Shown here: in pieces, positions 35,649 through 48,994 of the stretch
Layout of the letters: each line of letters begins with the position of its first letter
How positions within the stretch are numbered: position 1 is the first letter of the stretch
From: Triops longicaudatus
Lineage: Eukaryota; Arthropoda; Branchiopoda; Notostraca; Triopsidae
NCBI GenBank assembly: GCA_022885665.1
Contig: JAGQDJ010000049.1
Coordinates: 124,502 to 188,501, forward strand
Length of the DNA stretch: 64,000 nucleotides
Reading direction: 5' to 3'
Translations under genes and position numbers: made by a program
Notes under the pieces: generated by a model
What the model was told of the DNA's origin: nothing
What the model saw: the letters and a program-made list of their open reading frames with translations, nothing else
The model's database searches: none

Positions 35649-38600
35649 CTACAGTTTGACTAAATAGTAGTGTCACATTTGAAATGAGCTAGTCATATTT
35701 TATTTTTCATTGTTTTTATAAACTAAGAATAGCCATGTACCAATACCACTCATTTTAGACCACAATTATTTGAAAGATAAATTGAGCCCCTTCTAAGTCG
35801 GTAAGCCGAATTTGGCTTAAATGCAGTCCCTGACCCATGTCATTTTGTGATATTTTGGTCGTTTTGATAATTGCTTATACTCCCCTCGGTATTTGAAAAC
35901 CACAAAACTTAACGAACACATTTTTCTCCGTGTTAGTCCGTTTAACCGAGGCTCTCGTGTGCCCTGGCAGACAAAGTGTATAGTCTGGCATTTTTAGATT
36001 GGTCTGCAATAAGAAGGCGTCTTGATTGGAGGTTTTGATTACATTGACACAGATAGACATCAGCCGAGACTCATGCTACAATCCAGCCAACGTTTGAATC
36101 TTGCTGAGTTTTGAGAACATTGGGGCTTCGAATTTCCTCTGACGCTGCCAAAACGTTGGCTAATCGACTGGTGGCGCAAAAGGCAACAGAAAATCCGTTA
36201 TCAAGTTACGGCCTACCATTAAGCGTAGTATATTCGCGGATGAGTAAAAGAAGTTCTGTTTTCACACGTTCGACAGAAAGTTGCCCCTAGTTACGCAGCG
36301 TAAAGTGTTTTGTAATAGCTGAGCTCAGTAGTAAAGCCTGGTCTCCTGTTCTCAAAACTGTTTGTATAGGTATTAGCTTTTTATTGTTATCTATCGTCGT
36401 GTATGATCGCCTGGAATCCCTTAGGCAACAATGTTTTCCGAGTTGAAATTAAGTATGAATACTCAAGTTCCAGACGCATTGAGTCACGTCTTGCGAACGA
36501 TTCCGCGTCCCGCTTTTGCGGGAGTGACGAGACTGATCTGGAGAACAAGATCCTACGTTTCTGTGCCTTTGCCGAATATTTCGGTCATTTAACTATTATC
36601 AATCCTTCTGTGACTTGCTCGTCCCGATTCAGGTGAAGACAACATACCCCTTAGGAAAAAGATTCCGGGTAAGATAAAAATCGGGAATTTCGACATAGAT
36701 CCAATCAAGGGCAGAATACACAAATGAAGAACTTAAACCCTAAATCCCGAATCTAAATCCCCCCTGTGTCTGCTAAATTAAATGCTGTCTAAATTCAGAT
36801 GACGTTTTCTCCAGTTAATATGTGAATTTAGGATCACGCGAATTCCAGATCATCTTTATTGTGAAACCAATTTCGGTTTACCCATATTGGTTCACACAGC
36901 GAAATACTAGTAGTCAGATTAAGGAAGTGATTATAACTTGAATCAAATATTTTATTGGAATGTTGACAGATTATAGAACTCTCATGGAGCGATGTGTTTT
37001 GAAAAAAATACATGAACTGCACATAAACTGTTCCTCGTTTTTCACAAAACTGAAGCAAACCCTACCTCTTCTGTGCTAACCTGGCCACGAGCCTGCCACA
37101 AGGTCGTGTTTATGGAAAAGAACTTTGTAACTGCCGCAAAATATCCCAATATAATGTTCTCGTAACATGTCTGGCATATCTTTGAAAAAATACATCTTCA
37201 ATTTGACAGTAAACAAATATTTTAAAATGTCATGTTAGGAAGCAGCAGCGGAAGAAAAAAAAATAGCAAACATTTTAATTTTTATTATGTAGCATGGCAT
37301 GGGCTCTCACCTAGTGTCACCGCGAATTGTGTGTCCGCTCCAGTTAAACTTGCCTGTGTTAAATAACTTTCTTTGTTCGTGAAAAGCAGAGCTATTGCGA
37401 TAAATTTACTCATCTGCCTCGCCCTTTAAAACTAAGGTAGGTCATTTCGGGAAAGGCAGGAGGCTTAATTAGACTTAGGTAAGATCTGAACCTCACCTTA
37501 ATATCTCCCGCAAAAAGCAGACTAGACCGTTTATCGAATCTTCCGGTACGAGCGGATCGGAAAATTCTCCAACAAACTCGACTTTGGCTATTTGAACACG
37601 AGCGCCTCGTGCTGTTTCGTCACCTTAGGATGTTTCGTCACATTAAGTATGGTAAACTATAAATGCAGGATAATAATGGGAAATTACGAGGCCAACTCCA
37701 GAAATAAAACTAATTTAGTGTTGTGGGAATACATACGACGAGTTTCACAATTTTTAGTTAATCATTAGTTATTACATGTTTACTACTTTGAAGTCTGCTT
37801 TTGGTCCACCATGGTGAAATTTGAAACGTTATTGTGTGATTTTTTTATATAATTCTCCTTCCACGTTCATAAACGTGGTGAATGAAAGTATGCTACATAC
37901 AAAGAGTCTTGTCCACAACTTATGAAAGTTCGGACTCGCGTTTCATACGTCGTTTGCGTGTGTCGCTTCCTTGCCCCCAAGACGTCTACGAGCAAAGCTG
38001 TCATTGGCTAGGTCACCAATCTTCGATAGGTCATTTGAAGCAGCACGTATTGCTGGGTGTCTGTAATTTTTGTGCTATTCTAGTCGTAGCTTTACACGAG
38101 GCTTGACAGAAAGTAGGCCTACGTGTAGCTTTCTCGGAAGAGTTTGGAACTTTTGAAAAATGGATGAATTATTTTACCGTTTTAAGCTTTCGCTAGGTTA
38201 GCGAATGGGAAGATGCCTATGACGAAGCATTTTGTTTCTCATTTGAAATTGTTAACTTATTTCCGAGTAATTGAGGTAGTGTTTCGTATATTGCTACTCC
38301 CTGTTTTCAGATGGCGCCTTACATTTTCGTGCAAACAGACTTCCCTTTCCTTTATCTTTTCAAGTGGCATGCGCCAAAAAACTGCGAAGCCGAGTGGTAG
38401 TGTTTTCGCATTGCCCTTGATTTTTTTTTTTTTTTTTTTTTTTTTGGGTCTGTACATAATTATTCCTGGTAGTTCAGGTGTTGACAGAGGTGACAAGCAT
38501 TTTTTCGTTGATAAGAAAAGCAATCATGAATGGTATGGAGACAGCTTAAGTGATCGAACAAATTTGAAAATATTACAACAAAAAGCTCAGTGGTAATGAA

Positions 38601-40085
38601 AAGGCAAGAACCTAAGGTTACATAATACGTCTTAAAACACTGCACAAACAAACAAATCCTCAGTCGTTATGACAGATATGCAATAGTAGCGGTGATGGTG
38701 GATAGACTACATTTCTGTAATCTGCCATGTATTCTCGACATGCAGTTTTGTCCGCCGATCACCGTAGAATCTACGCAACCAAGCAGAATTAATTTCGTGT
38801 AAAACTTTGCTGTCTTGAGTAGACCAGGCAGCCGTTGACGACTTTTTCACAGCCAAACTGTTGATCAAGAGAAGTTAGTGGAATAAATAACGTTGCTGAA
38901 GAAGCGAACTCAGCCCACGGACTTCTCATCAACGTTGGGCTACGTTTCGCGACTAATTACTGCGTATCTTAATAAATTATCCTCCCATCTTACGTATCCC
39001 CCAGACGCCTTCCGAGACGTTCTTTGAAGCATAGTATGTTTCCGCGAAATATCGTAAAACTCAAGGTGTAGTATGTGACAAACGGCACGCGCTCTAACTC
39101 CGGATTGTGCAGGAAGGCGGAACGGCATGAATATTGCAAATGTTGCGGAATGCAATTAATGTGGATGTAATCTTTCCCCCTAGTATTTCCCTCAATTCGC
39201 CCCTTTTCCCAACACTACGCCACCAACAGACGACTATCTCAATTTTGGAGAACACTTCCTTCTTCTTTCCAAACAGCCACCTGGAAAAAATACACCGATA
39301 ATATAGATAACGCGTAGTAATTAGACGAAGAAGGGTTTTAATTCAAAATTATTCAGAGCTTTATTTCAACAGAAATAAGAATACAATAGCTGCTGTCATT
39401 TTTTATAAAAATAGACGCTTGGCACGTTGGATAGCTTTGACATTCATGTGAAGGAACACATCTAGGCAACAAGGATAGTAAAAGCGCCAGATTAAAAAAG
39501 GAAAAATATAGTCTCGGTGCTTTATAATACGATGCATAGGATTTATTGTTAGAACATGTTGAAAAGTTCTGTCGCACAGCGTTTTATACAATCAAAAGTG
39601 ACCCCAAACGCTATCACAAACAGTAAAAACTTTGCAAACAAATTGACACTGGCAATGTGTCCTGTCTGGCAAACAATCCTGACTTGATATTACATATATA
39701 CAATTCCGTCTTTTTTCTTGCAATACTGTGTATGACACGGGAAGTGCTGGAATCTATTCACGATGCCCATCGCTGAATACACGCGGAGTGAAAAAACGGG
39801 AGCTAGTTGGCCGGCAATAGCTTTTGCTGCTTCGGGCGGGTTGTCCGCTAGTTGCTTCACGACAAACGCAATTCCTTGGCCTTCTGATTTTGGAATATGA
39901 CTAGAGGCGGAGCTTCACATCCTCCTCCCTCTCCTCTTCCATTCTGGTTCCACATTATGCTCACGCCCGTTGACTTCCCAAGGCAGTGAAGTAAGAGATA
40001 ATGGGGGATAGAGGGGGATACGGGGTATGTGGAAATACCGGGATAGATTAAAGGTAGGGTTATTTACCCTGAAAGGATGTTTACA
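35649..40085. other. Intergenic stretch, no supportable gene
   Basis: No open frame here has domain support. It contains a 25-base T run (38421-38445), a possible upstream exon for gene F (36060-35875, minus) and otherwise AT-rich sequence. The 3' untranslated region of gene C should extend leftward from 40085, but I cannot place its end. Confidence 0.5.
38421..38445. repeat. Poly(T) tract of 25 bases
   Basis: An uninterrupted run of 25 T on the plus strand. It could be the A-tail of a minus-strand retrocopy or SINE. I see no adjacent coding remnant or target-site duplication. Confidence 0.9.
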
Positions 40086-42182
40086 CTAGCAAGCCACCAC
40101 TTTGGAGACGGTGGGCGTGTGGTAGAGGGCAGTAAAGGGTGATAGACTGTTAGAACAAGAAGACGAGGAACTTGAGCAGACGGAGGATGGGAGGGAATTA
40201 GGCAAGGAATGGACGACGTGAAGGTGATGGCAAGCCGAATTGGCCGCGGGTACTGGCAACGGTACGGTTTCATCTACGGCCTGTTGTTGCTGAGCGGAAC
40301 TGTTAGTGTTGAGACCCTTCTCAGCTTGTGCTTGCATCCAAGGGTGGGCAAGAATGTTTTCCAAGCTGGGGCGGTCACTAGGGCGGTAAGACAGACAGCG
40401 CAAGATAAGATCTTGGCACAGAGCAGAAATGCCGAGCTGGGGACGGAATGCCACGCGAGCACGGAGGATTTGCTCGTCTTGCTCGAAGGGAATGTCACCA
40501 CAAACCATATCGTAGAGCAAAATACCCAAGGACCAAACAGTGGCTGGGTTGCCGTGGTAACGACGGTGGTGAATCCACTCAGGTGGTGCATAAACGCGAG
40601 TTCCTGCAAAATTAAAGAAAATACAACATAAGTCTCACATTTTAACTTTTTTCATTTAAAATGCAAAAGGTTAGGACCAAAAGGTGAGAGGTAGGGCAGT
40701 ATAATCGAGTTCCCCAATATTTCCCTATAAGATTCGACGTACGAAGTGGCGACAAAGCCGATCGCGTTACTGGGCTGTCAAGAAATTGTAACTCCCGAGA
40801 CTCGTAAGACTTATAAGTCTCGCGCATTCGCATACAAAGTATGCGCATGGCTTTTTACCATGTTGCATGGAATTTACTGGTAAGCCCTTCTAAGAGGTGT
40901 GGGTCTCATAAAGGTGACGTCAATGTCGCTGGCAATGTCGACTTCCAAAACAAGGCTCCTTCTGGGACACAAGTGTAGCCTGAAATAGCACATGCTAGCC
41001 GGAGGTGTGTCGCCAGTTTATTTGGCTCGAAGGTTGGTTTGGGGGGTTGAGGTGGGATAAGGAAATTCTCTTTATAAAGATAACGCTTGCTTACCGTCAA
41101 ATTCGGTGTAGATGGAATCTTTGACGTAGTCTCCAGAACCGAAATCGATAAGTCTCAAGCTGAAGGAAGAGAGGTCAACCAAAATGTTTTCGTCTTTGAT
41201 GTCTCGATGGATGACTCCGGCGCGGTGGCAGCCTTGCACGGATTCTACGACTTGGCGGAAAAAGGCGCGGGCGAGATGTTCATCCAAAGGTCCGCGTTCG
41301 GTTATAAAATCGAACAAATCTACACATGATTCCCAGCGCTCCATGACCAAAACAAAGACATCGCCCAAATCGCAGACGTCTAACAGACGGACGATGCCCT
41401 CCACATCCTTGACTTGTCTCAATAAGCAGACTTCTAACGGAACTCGAATTCCATTCAACTGTTGACAAAAAGAAAAAAGTAACATGAGTATCGGCTGTCA
41501 CTAAGGCAGGAAATGCTGTTCATTTAAAAGATCCCCCTTAGCAACAATCTCCCACACATTATAAAGAGTTCGCTCTCCCGCACTGCACTTTTCCTTTTTT
41601 TTGCCAAGGCTACGCATTTTTTCTGAACATGAGCGGACGGTGAAGCCCACGCGGCAGGAACGCAACACCCATTGATAAAAAACGGTTATGCGAAAACGTC
41701 AGCGTTTTCTAGCGTCACTGACTCCCACGTGATTTCGTCCCATTTTTATCGAGACTGTACTGAGGCATGAACCCACCCACACATTCCAACTCGTGCTTAC
41801 GTAAATATACGCAAGGAGAGAGAACCCGAGTGCGCATTGCGTTACAGAAGGCAAGGAAGATTAAATTACCTGTCCCCATGATGACACGTTGGTCTTGTGA
41901 ATGTGTTTAATGGCTACAGCAAGGCCGTCACGAAGTCGAACTCCAGCGTAAACTGTGCCGAAACCGCCTTTTCCCAACACTTGACCCACGCGGTACGAGG
42001 CCGCGAACTGTGAAGGATCGGTCAACTTGAATTGCTCCTCAGCAACTATTTTCGATAAACAGAAGCAGTCAGCAAGGTGTTTTTTGGCTAAACAAATACC
42101 GCTGTCACTTACCAGTGCTGGAGGAAGTATCCGTATTAGCGCGTTTGCTAATAAAAGCGTTGCACATTCTGCGAGTAAACAT
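40086..42182 (-). CDS. Gene C: PIM-family serine/threonine kinase
   Basis: Four minus-strand exons: 42182-42113, 42045-41870, 41458-41095, 40603-40086 (1128 nt, 375 residues), with phases 1, 0, 1. Kinase landmarks are the glycine loop LGKGGFGTVYAG (47-58), the ATP lysine in VAIK (K70), the helix C glutamate in PLEV (E91), hinge ERWESCVDLFDF (from E122), HRDIKDEN (catalytic D168), DFGSG (D187), TEFDGTRVY, PPEW and WSLGILLYDMVCGDIPF. These closely match animal PIM kinases, constitutively active enzymes phosphorylating basophilic Ser/Thr sites. The hinge carries Trp where PIMs have Pro. The 55-60-residue tail after HPWMQ is Gln/Ser-rich low complexity. The ATG at 42182 is chosen; MCN at 42167, or 42338 upstream in frame, are alternatives. 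It is a paralogue of gene D, in divergent orientation. Confidence 0.92.
40604..41094 (-). other. Gene C intron 3 with two small adjacent inverted repeats
   Basis: Inside this 491-nt intron lie CGAGACT/AGTCTCG arms (40796-40822, including the 14-bp palindrome AGACTTATAAGTCT at 40807-40820) and CGCATAC-AAA-GTATGCG (40829-40845). They form two tandem small hairpins of unknown meaning. Confidence 0.6.
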
Positions 42183-45100
42183 AGTTCCTTGTGCGTACAC
42201 AGAAGGGTAAAATCCGGGTGTATTTTCACACGTAAATTCCGTAAAAACTGGCGAATAAGTTAAGGAGTACACGAGTTCATGCAGCTGAACTCTTAAAGTT
42301 CCAAATAACTGAGTACACTTTTTCTCTCCGAAGACCACACGACGCTTTGAATGCTGGCGACCGTTTGACGTCCTCGTGGCCTGCTACTCTGGCTATATGA
42401 GTACAAGCTGGGCCTCAGAAACGTGTTGTGTCGCTCCGCAACGAGGAGGCAACCGTAGCCTCGCTATACGCCCAGCGAAACCAGGCACGCCGCCGGGGCC
42501 TCTAGTGCGCGCCTGCGTTTGGCCAGCTCCCGGGGACTGGCGCCAAAACCACGTTGCAAGGCATACCATGAAACAACGCTAATCATGCCAAGAATTTTTG
42601 CTAGAAAATACAGTTTTAATACATAGTTGCCCTACTTTATTTTTTTAATTTAAATTTTGCAGTCAATGGATGCAACATTTATTACTTTTATTCGTTTGTT
42701 ACCATGCTTAGAGTAACAAGATTTGGGACTGCTTGACGGCGCGTAGTATCCGTCGTATTGGCCGGCACAAGTGGGGCTTCCCGTGTCCCCGCATTCTTTC
42801 CAAGACCGTATCACCTAAAGGTGGCCAGGGCCTTTTTCCTTTTACATTCAAAATCCCCTTTCCCTCAAAATTTCCCCTCACGTTCCCCGTTCCCCCGCGT
42901 GATGCTAGAAGTTAAATGAGATACGAAAAAAGAGGTTCGTCTCTACTGTCTCTATTCATTCTTTTCGTCCCGGCATTCCGTTAGTCTGTTGTAGGGTACG
43001 GGGAAAACTCAAAGGACGTCGAAAATTTCGTTCTTCCCTACCAAAAACAGCTTTCAGCAACTCTTTTAGAGTAGGAAAAATGGGCATAGTCATTAATAGA
43101 CTACTAAAGTAGCTTCTTAGCACGAGAAGCTTCGCAGGAGAATTCGCGAATGTTTTGAAAAAGTCTACAGAAGTCGTATGCCATTGGATGAAGGTAGGTT
43201 AATCTGTATTTGGATCAGGGCAAGGCCGTGCCGGAGCGCGGCCCCTGATGTATGTTGCAATTCATGGGTTTTTGCGACTTTTACAGTCCGTACTTCTATT
43301 TACCCCGGGACAAGGCGTTCCAAGGGAATAATGCACTTTTGGAAATAGCTATTCTGGGAAACCTCAAATCAAGCCGAATAGGATGCTACTAAATTTAGGT
43401 ATTGAATTGAACAAGTAGTTGAACCCACCTCCAAATAACATCACGTTTACAACTACGTCTCAAGTTTTGCAGTCTGCACGTAAACATGATGGAATATCGT
43501 GATAGATTCTACTTTGATTAGTTCTCCAAAATGTAAGAATGTCCATTCTTTTGAATTGCTGCGTTTCATACAGGTTAGTAAAAGAACATTAGAACACTGT
43601 GTATTAACATTGATAATACTTTCCCACCGAAAAAGGACATAATTAAGCTTGAAATTTTTAACAAGAAATTTTAGAAAAATGGCAATCTTAAGTAATCCTG
43701 GGAAATCACTAAGCTCCTTACTTAACATGTTTTAATCAATTATACACTTTACTCAGGAACCGCTTTGATTTCATAATATATTTAAAATTCCTCTAGAAGC
43801 TTCCAACAATCATTCACGTTTGGTTGTAGTGGAATGTAGATCACTTGAATTCCCTTCGGCTTCCCGATTAGGCATTCCCATGTTTTTCTTTTATTTTTCT
43901 TATTTTTGTTTGCTATCCTCACATTATAGCTGTGCTTGCATGAGAGGATTCTATATATAGGCAGGGAAAGCAGACCAGTAAACCTTGCGAAATGAGCCCC
44001 AACACTGACGAACGGGATCCCAAATACACAAACAAACAGAATAACCTACAACAACCAGACTTTCTCCCTTTGGCCTTTCTTGTTCTCCCTTGTAAACTCT
44101 ATCCAACCGTGACTAGAAAAGGTATAGAAAATGTGTGCTAGAAGTTTGTTTACTCCCGTCTCACGGTACTGTCGAGTACTACAGCATCTACACCTTGATA
44201 TTTACAGTAATTCGCTAACCAACGTAGGGATGTCTTACCGCGTGTACATAGAGGAGCCTTCATCTTTCTTTCGCTTTCATCTCTTTTGTTTTGGAGTGAA
44301 ATCCGCTATCGCGAAATCGGTACAGATCACGCATCCTTCAACTTGACCTCCATTTGGTGTGTTTTCCCTTAGCTTTGGAGCTGGAACACATCAATACGTA
44401 GTTAAAAGGACGCGCGGTGAATGCATGCCATGTTGCTTCACGTGGTGCAATCTTTCTCATGTGAGAAGAGGGCGGCTATCGTCCGTGTTGTTTCTTGTTT
44501 GTGACCGAGTTATGTAACGAGGAAGAGACAGGCTACATGTAGTGACGTTTGTTTGGGGCCTAACAGGGCCTCGAAAGAGAGAAAGCCTTTAATGAAACGC
44601 GATGCTGTATATGAAACGTGCACTAGGCCTGGTTCTGGCAATGAGGGAAACATTGAATTGGCGGGTTCTTTTAGAAGATTCGAGAATGCTTCTCGCGCTA
44701 CGGACGGTCTCAACGAAGAGGCCCATCAATCAGCATCAAACTTTTACTATTACTACACACAACAAGCTAGAAGTGGCGAAAGAGGCCTTGGAGATCATGC
44801 GTGTCCACGCGTCACGTACTTGTTTGGTCGCAATTAAAAGAATATGAACCCTCTTGTTTATCATTGTCTCGCTGGAATTTTTTTGCATTATCCAGGTTGA
44901 TATGCGGTAAGATTTAAGCGTTTTTCACAACATTCCCGAACGAAAAATTCCCGGTTCCCGCCTCTTTCCACAGTGGATCTCTCTGGACGAGGAATGTTCC
45001 TATGGTATGCTTTATTTTTTTATTTTATTTTTTTCGAAGGAAGTAAGGAAGACTGAAACAAAACGGGCCGGTGCAGGGCAACCCATTCTAGCACGAGGCG

Positions 45101-48100
45101 ACGAGAACCATAACTCCCCACACTTAAATCAAGAAATGAACCTTGTGATCTGTCTGCCCTTGTAAGCGACGTCACAGCATCAGGTTGGAAGCGGATGGCC
45201 GAGGCTTGTGCAAGTGTTGATGAAAGCTGGGCTGCGTGCATTGGAATGGCATTGGTTTGCATAGATTAAGTGCATTGGATTTCTTGTTGCACTAAGGGGA
45301 TGACTTGGCAACAAAAGTACTGTAGCTAATATAATTCGGAAAAGCAACGTTTACCAGTTCATGTCGAAGACGGTTGAGACACATGCGGCGCTTTAGCCAG
45401 GTCATTCAACGATCCCAGGTCAAAAAACTCTGACCCTTAGGTCTTTAGCCCCGGAACGGAAAAGTCCAATTCCCACCGCTGGACTTTTGCTGCTAAAAAG
45501 GGGTAACTTGACGTTCTTGCAAGAAAAGGGAGGATAGGAAGCGTGGTCTCAACGTGGAGTATGCGTGTATCCGCCGGATCCTTGGAATATTTCGTTGAAC
45601 CTGGGTCGGGCGGGGGTGTTCTGAAGAAGGCAATCCCCTAGTTACTAAGCTTTAGACCTGAAACTGAGGTGAATAAAACATGGGGGCCAAGCGAGGTCAT
45701 CGGCCACGGAAAGGTTTACTATCTAGTTTTGAATAAAAGAAGCCGGTCGTCATCGGTTCTCAGGTACAACGTAGTTGAAGCGAGGTCAACGGAGTGCTGA
45801 TCACGTGACTAAGATAGACGTGCATCCAAGGTTTTGACATTCTTTTACTTGCTGTTATATAAACTGTCTTCTTTAGTTAATCCTCATCACCGGTCGGACC
45901 ATATGTGGAATACCTTAACTCGAGTTATATAACCCTGCCAATTCGGGTCAACTGTCTTGGAATTAAGCAATAACACAATCAAGAGATTTTCTCTATTGAG
46001 CGGTCTTCATTGCACCGCAAACTGGGAAGATCCGAAATTGGCCGAATTGGAGGAACAAGGTCATTTAGCGGGGCGTGGATCTCCATCAGATCATCTTTGG
46101 GATCGGGCTAAACCACCCATATTGTGTCATTGCATGAGGGTCTTTAAGGGGCCCTTGAGGGTTCGGTTTTCCGCAAATTAAATTATTTCGTATAATCAAA
46201 GGCGGATTTTATCGCGCCTTTGCAAGGCCCAAATAGCTTGTTTCGGCAAAGCTGTGGTCCATTGACCTGGTGCAAGCCTGTCTAGTATAGTTTGTAAAGT
46301 ACGGGAATATGGGAGGGAAGCCTAGAAACAGCATCTCACAGGAGGGTCATCGTATTATTACTTTCAGGCCCCCAGCCCTTATTCCGCTTACAAGGTGGTG
46401 GCTTCGGTACAATGAACCAAGCAAGCAGGCAGACTTTCCCTGATCACGTGAGTGACCTGGCTTGACCTCTTTTTGGGTTGAAAAGTTCACACAGCCGAGG
46501 GGAGCGTTTGAAATTCAAAAAGCGTCCGTTACTGTTAACCAGCCACACGAGGCCGGTGACCTCTCTCGAAATTTCGCTGGTAGACCGCCTTCTTCCTCTT
46601 GTAATAATAGTACGAGGGTCATGACCCGGGGCTCCCGCATGCTTTGAAGGCGTTGGTCAAGGTACGGCGCCTCTGTGCTTAAGGAAAAGCTGAAGTCGGC
46701 ATTCCTTGCGTGTCAGGAAATGCCAACGGTTTTGAATTCGCTCGCTTGTGGGAAGAGGATATCGTATCAACGCATTTTTTCCTTTCTGGTTAAACAAGCG
46801 CGAAATTGTCATATCTGTAGATTGACCACCAAATCTGACTTGTGTGAAATGTTGGTTACTGCTGGAGTTTTCCTACTTGAGCTGTTTTTATCGACTGCAC
46901 AGCTTGTTAACATCCTCATCCGTTTTCCCCCATGCCTACGTCTGCGGTTGTCGGATAAAAAGACGGGGAAAACCCTCAAGTACAGTCTTGTAAATGACCT
47001 CCCTCGGGATTTCTATAGGAACGCGTTTATGCCATGTCATAAAAGATGATACGACATAACACTTTCACACGTTTGTAAAAGTGGCGTTTCACGAATATGT
47101 TTATTGCGTCATTGTTTCACTGTTGACAAGTTTTCCTCGTTTCCTTTGCCCTTGTCCCCTTAGACGTTAATACACGGATGACTTTGCCTGTGTCCTTGCA
47201 TAATTTCTTCCTCCTACCCCCACCCACACCCCGTCACCCCATACACGAAAATAAAACGAATTTATTTACATCCCAGAGGCCCTAGACCCCTAGTAATATC
47301 TGGGTTTGTTTGTTACGGAAGCTGGAGAGATATAAAAACCTACCATGCGTCATAAGTTACCACAGTCTTTGGGCTTGCAAAATGGGAACGCGGCTCAGAA
47401 GTAAACAATATTCCCTGTATTCCCTATGCTCGCTGTCTTGGCGCTTGTGGTTGCCAGTATTTATAAGGGAGCTGGAATTATCATGCTGGGTCCATTTTAC
47501 GCATTGTCTATTTGTACGGTTGCATGATTGGAGACCGAAGGGATAATGTTCGCTCCAAAGGAGTCGAGCAAAAGGGGGGAAGATAACGAGGAAGAGCGTA
47601 TTGTTGTGTTGGCGTACACGTTGGCAATAGCCAACTACGAATCAAGATGTATGCATTGCTAGGCCTGTAGCAAATGGTATCTGATGTAGGCGGGCTCTCC
47701 CCTGATGAAAACAGAGCTATAAGTGTAGCCCTTTCTTCATTTTGCAAAACTAATAAGACTTCCTTGTGCACGAACTATTCTTCTGCAATGTTTCTGGGCC
47801 AAGGACTCATTCCGGTTTCGCATGTAGAAGACTGTTACTAAGTATCCGGAAACGGTTTGACTTTGGCATAAATACTGTAGCTTTTTGATACGAAAACATG
47901 TCGAATGGGTCAATGGTGTCTCAAAACGTCAGGTATGCTTAAAATGCACCCTAGTTGCGAAAAGATTTTCGGTCTCGTTTCCTAAAACGGACCGGACCTG
48001 GGAGCTTTGAACGCTCTGGAATGCACCGTCTTCTCACTTTCCTGAATTTTCCGAAGGCTATTTTTCTAAACGCCCCCTGTAGTTATTTCTAGTGTGGGTG

Positions 48101-48958
48101 CGCAGTTAGTTCAAAAATTGGTGTTTGCTACTCCTTCTATTGGTTGTCAACAACCGTACGGAAAGGATGAACAAGTTTCTAACGATCAACAAGAGATTTT
48201 AGAAACCTGTAAAATGCTGTTTTGAGGAAGAACGGTATTTTTGGGGGTTTTCAACGAAAGAAGAACGAGAACCCAAGAACCTTCGAACTAAGAATTCGAT
48301 CCAAGACGGCCTTGTTCGGGTGTAAAAGACATGAAAGAAGGCCACCGCGCATTTAGTAATTATTCTTCTATAGCTCTCTTGGCGGTCAGGAAGGTGAGAC
48401 GAAGAAGCTGGTAAAGGGGGGAGTTGAGTTTGAAGGGGGCGAAAGGATGCATACTTTAAGTAAGGTAAGAAATCCCTGCTATGTCTGAAGTATAAAGCTT
48501 CACTTGTTCTCCACCCGACCTAAAACTGACCGGTACTTGGTCTGAAAAGTGAAGCCTGCGGTACAGTCGCTACGGGTCAGTCTTTCTCTCTCACGATCAC
48601 GATTCAGACGGTTTTGACTAACCACAATAGAGAAAAAAATGGGACAAGGCTTCCTTAGCGCGAAAGGGGGGCTTCTTGTCGCTATGCTCTTTATAAGTCT
48701 AGACTTGGGACTTGCTTAGTTGGGATAGATCCTGACATTCCATTCCATTCCAGAGGCTCCCTTTTTTCCCTTGTTTCCAGGCCAATAGTCCGGCTGGTCA
48801 GCCGACCAAGCCGCAGTAGCTTGCTAGAGCCAGGTGAAACTGAAATCTTTGGAAGGGAAATGTTGCAGACGATGAAGTAACGAGCAAAGGATACTCGGCT
48901 TCTTCGCCTCGCCAACCGCTCCATTCTTGAAAATTATGGAATGTAGGGTCAGTCTGTA

Positions 48959-48994
48959 AGTCGTTTGTTGAGTCAGTAGGCTCAACAAACGACT
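48959..48994. repeat. Perfect 14-bp inverted repeat, 8-nt loop
   Basis: The arms AGTCGTTTGTTGAG (48959-48972) and its exact reverse complement (48981-48994) flank the loop TCAGTAGG. They are in intergenic DNA. Confidence 0.85.

Noticed and set aside
40209..41465. Plus-strand frames opposite gene C.
   Set aside because: They are antisense shadows of the kinase exons.
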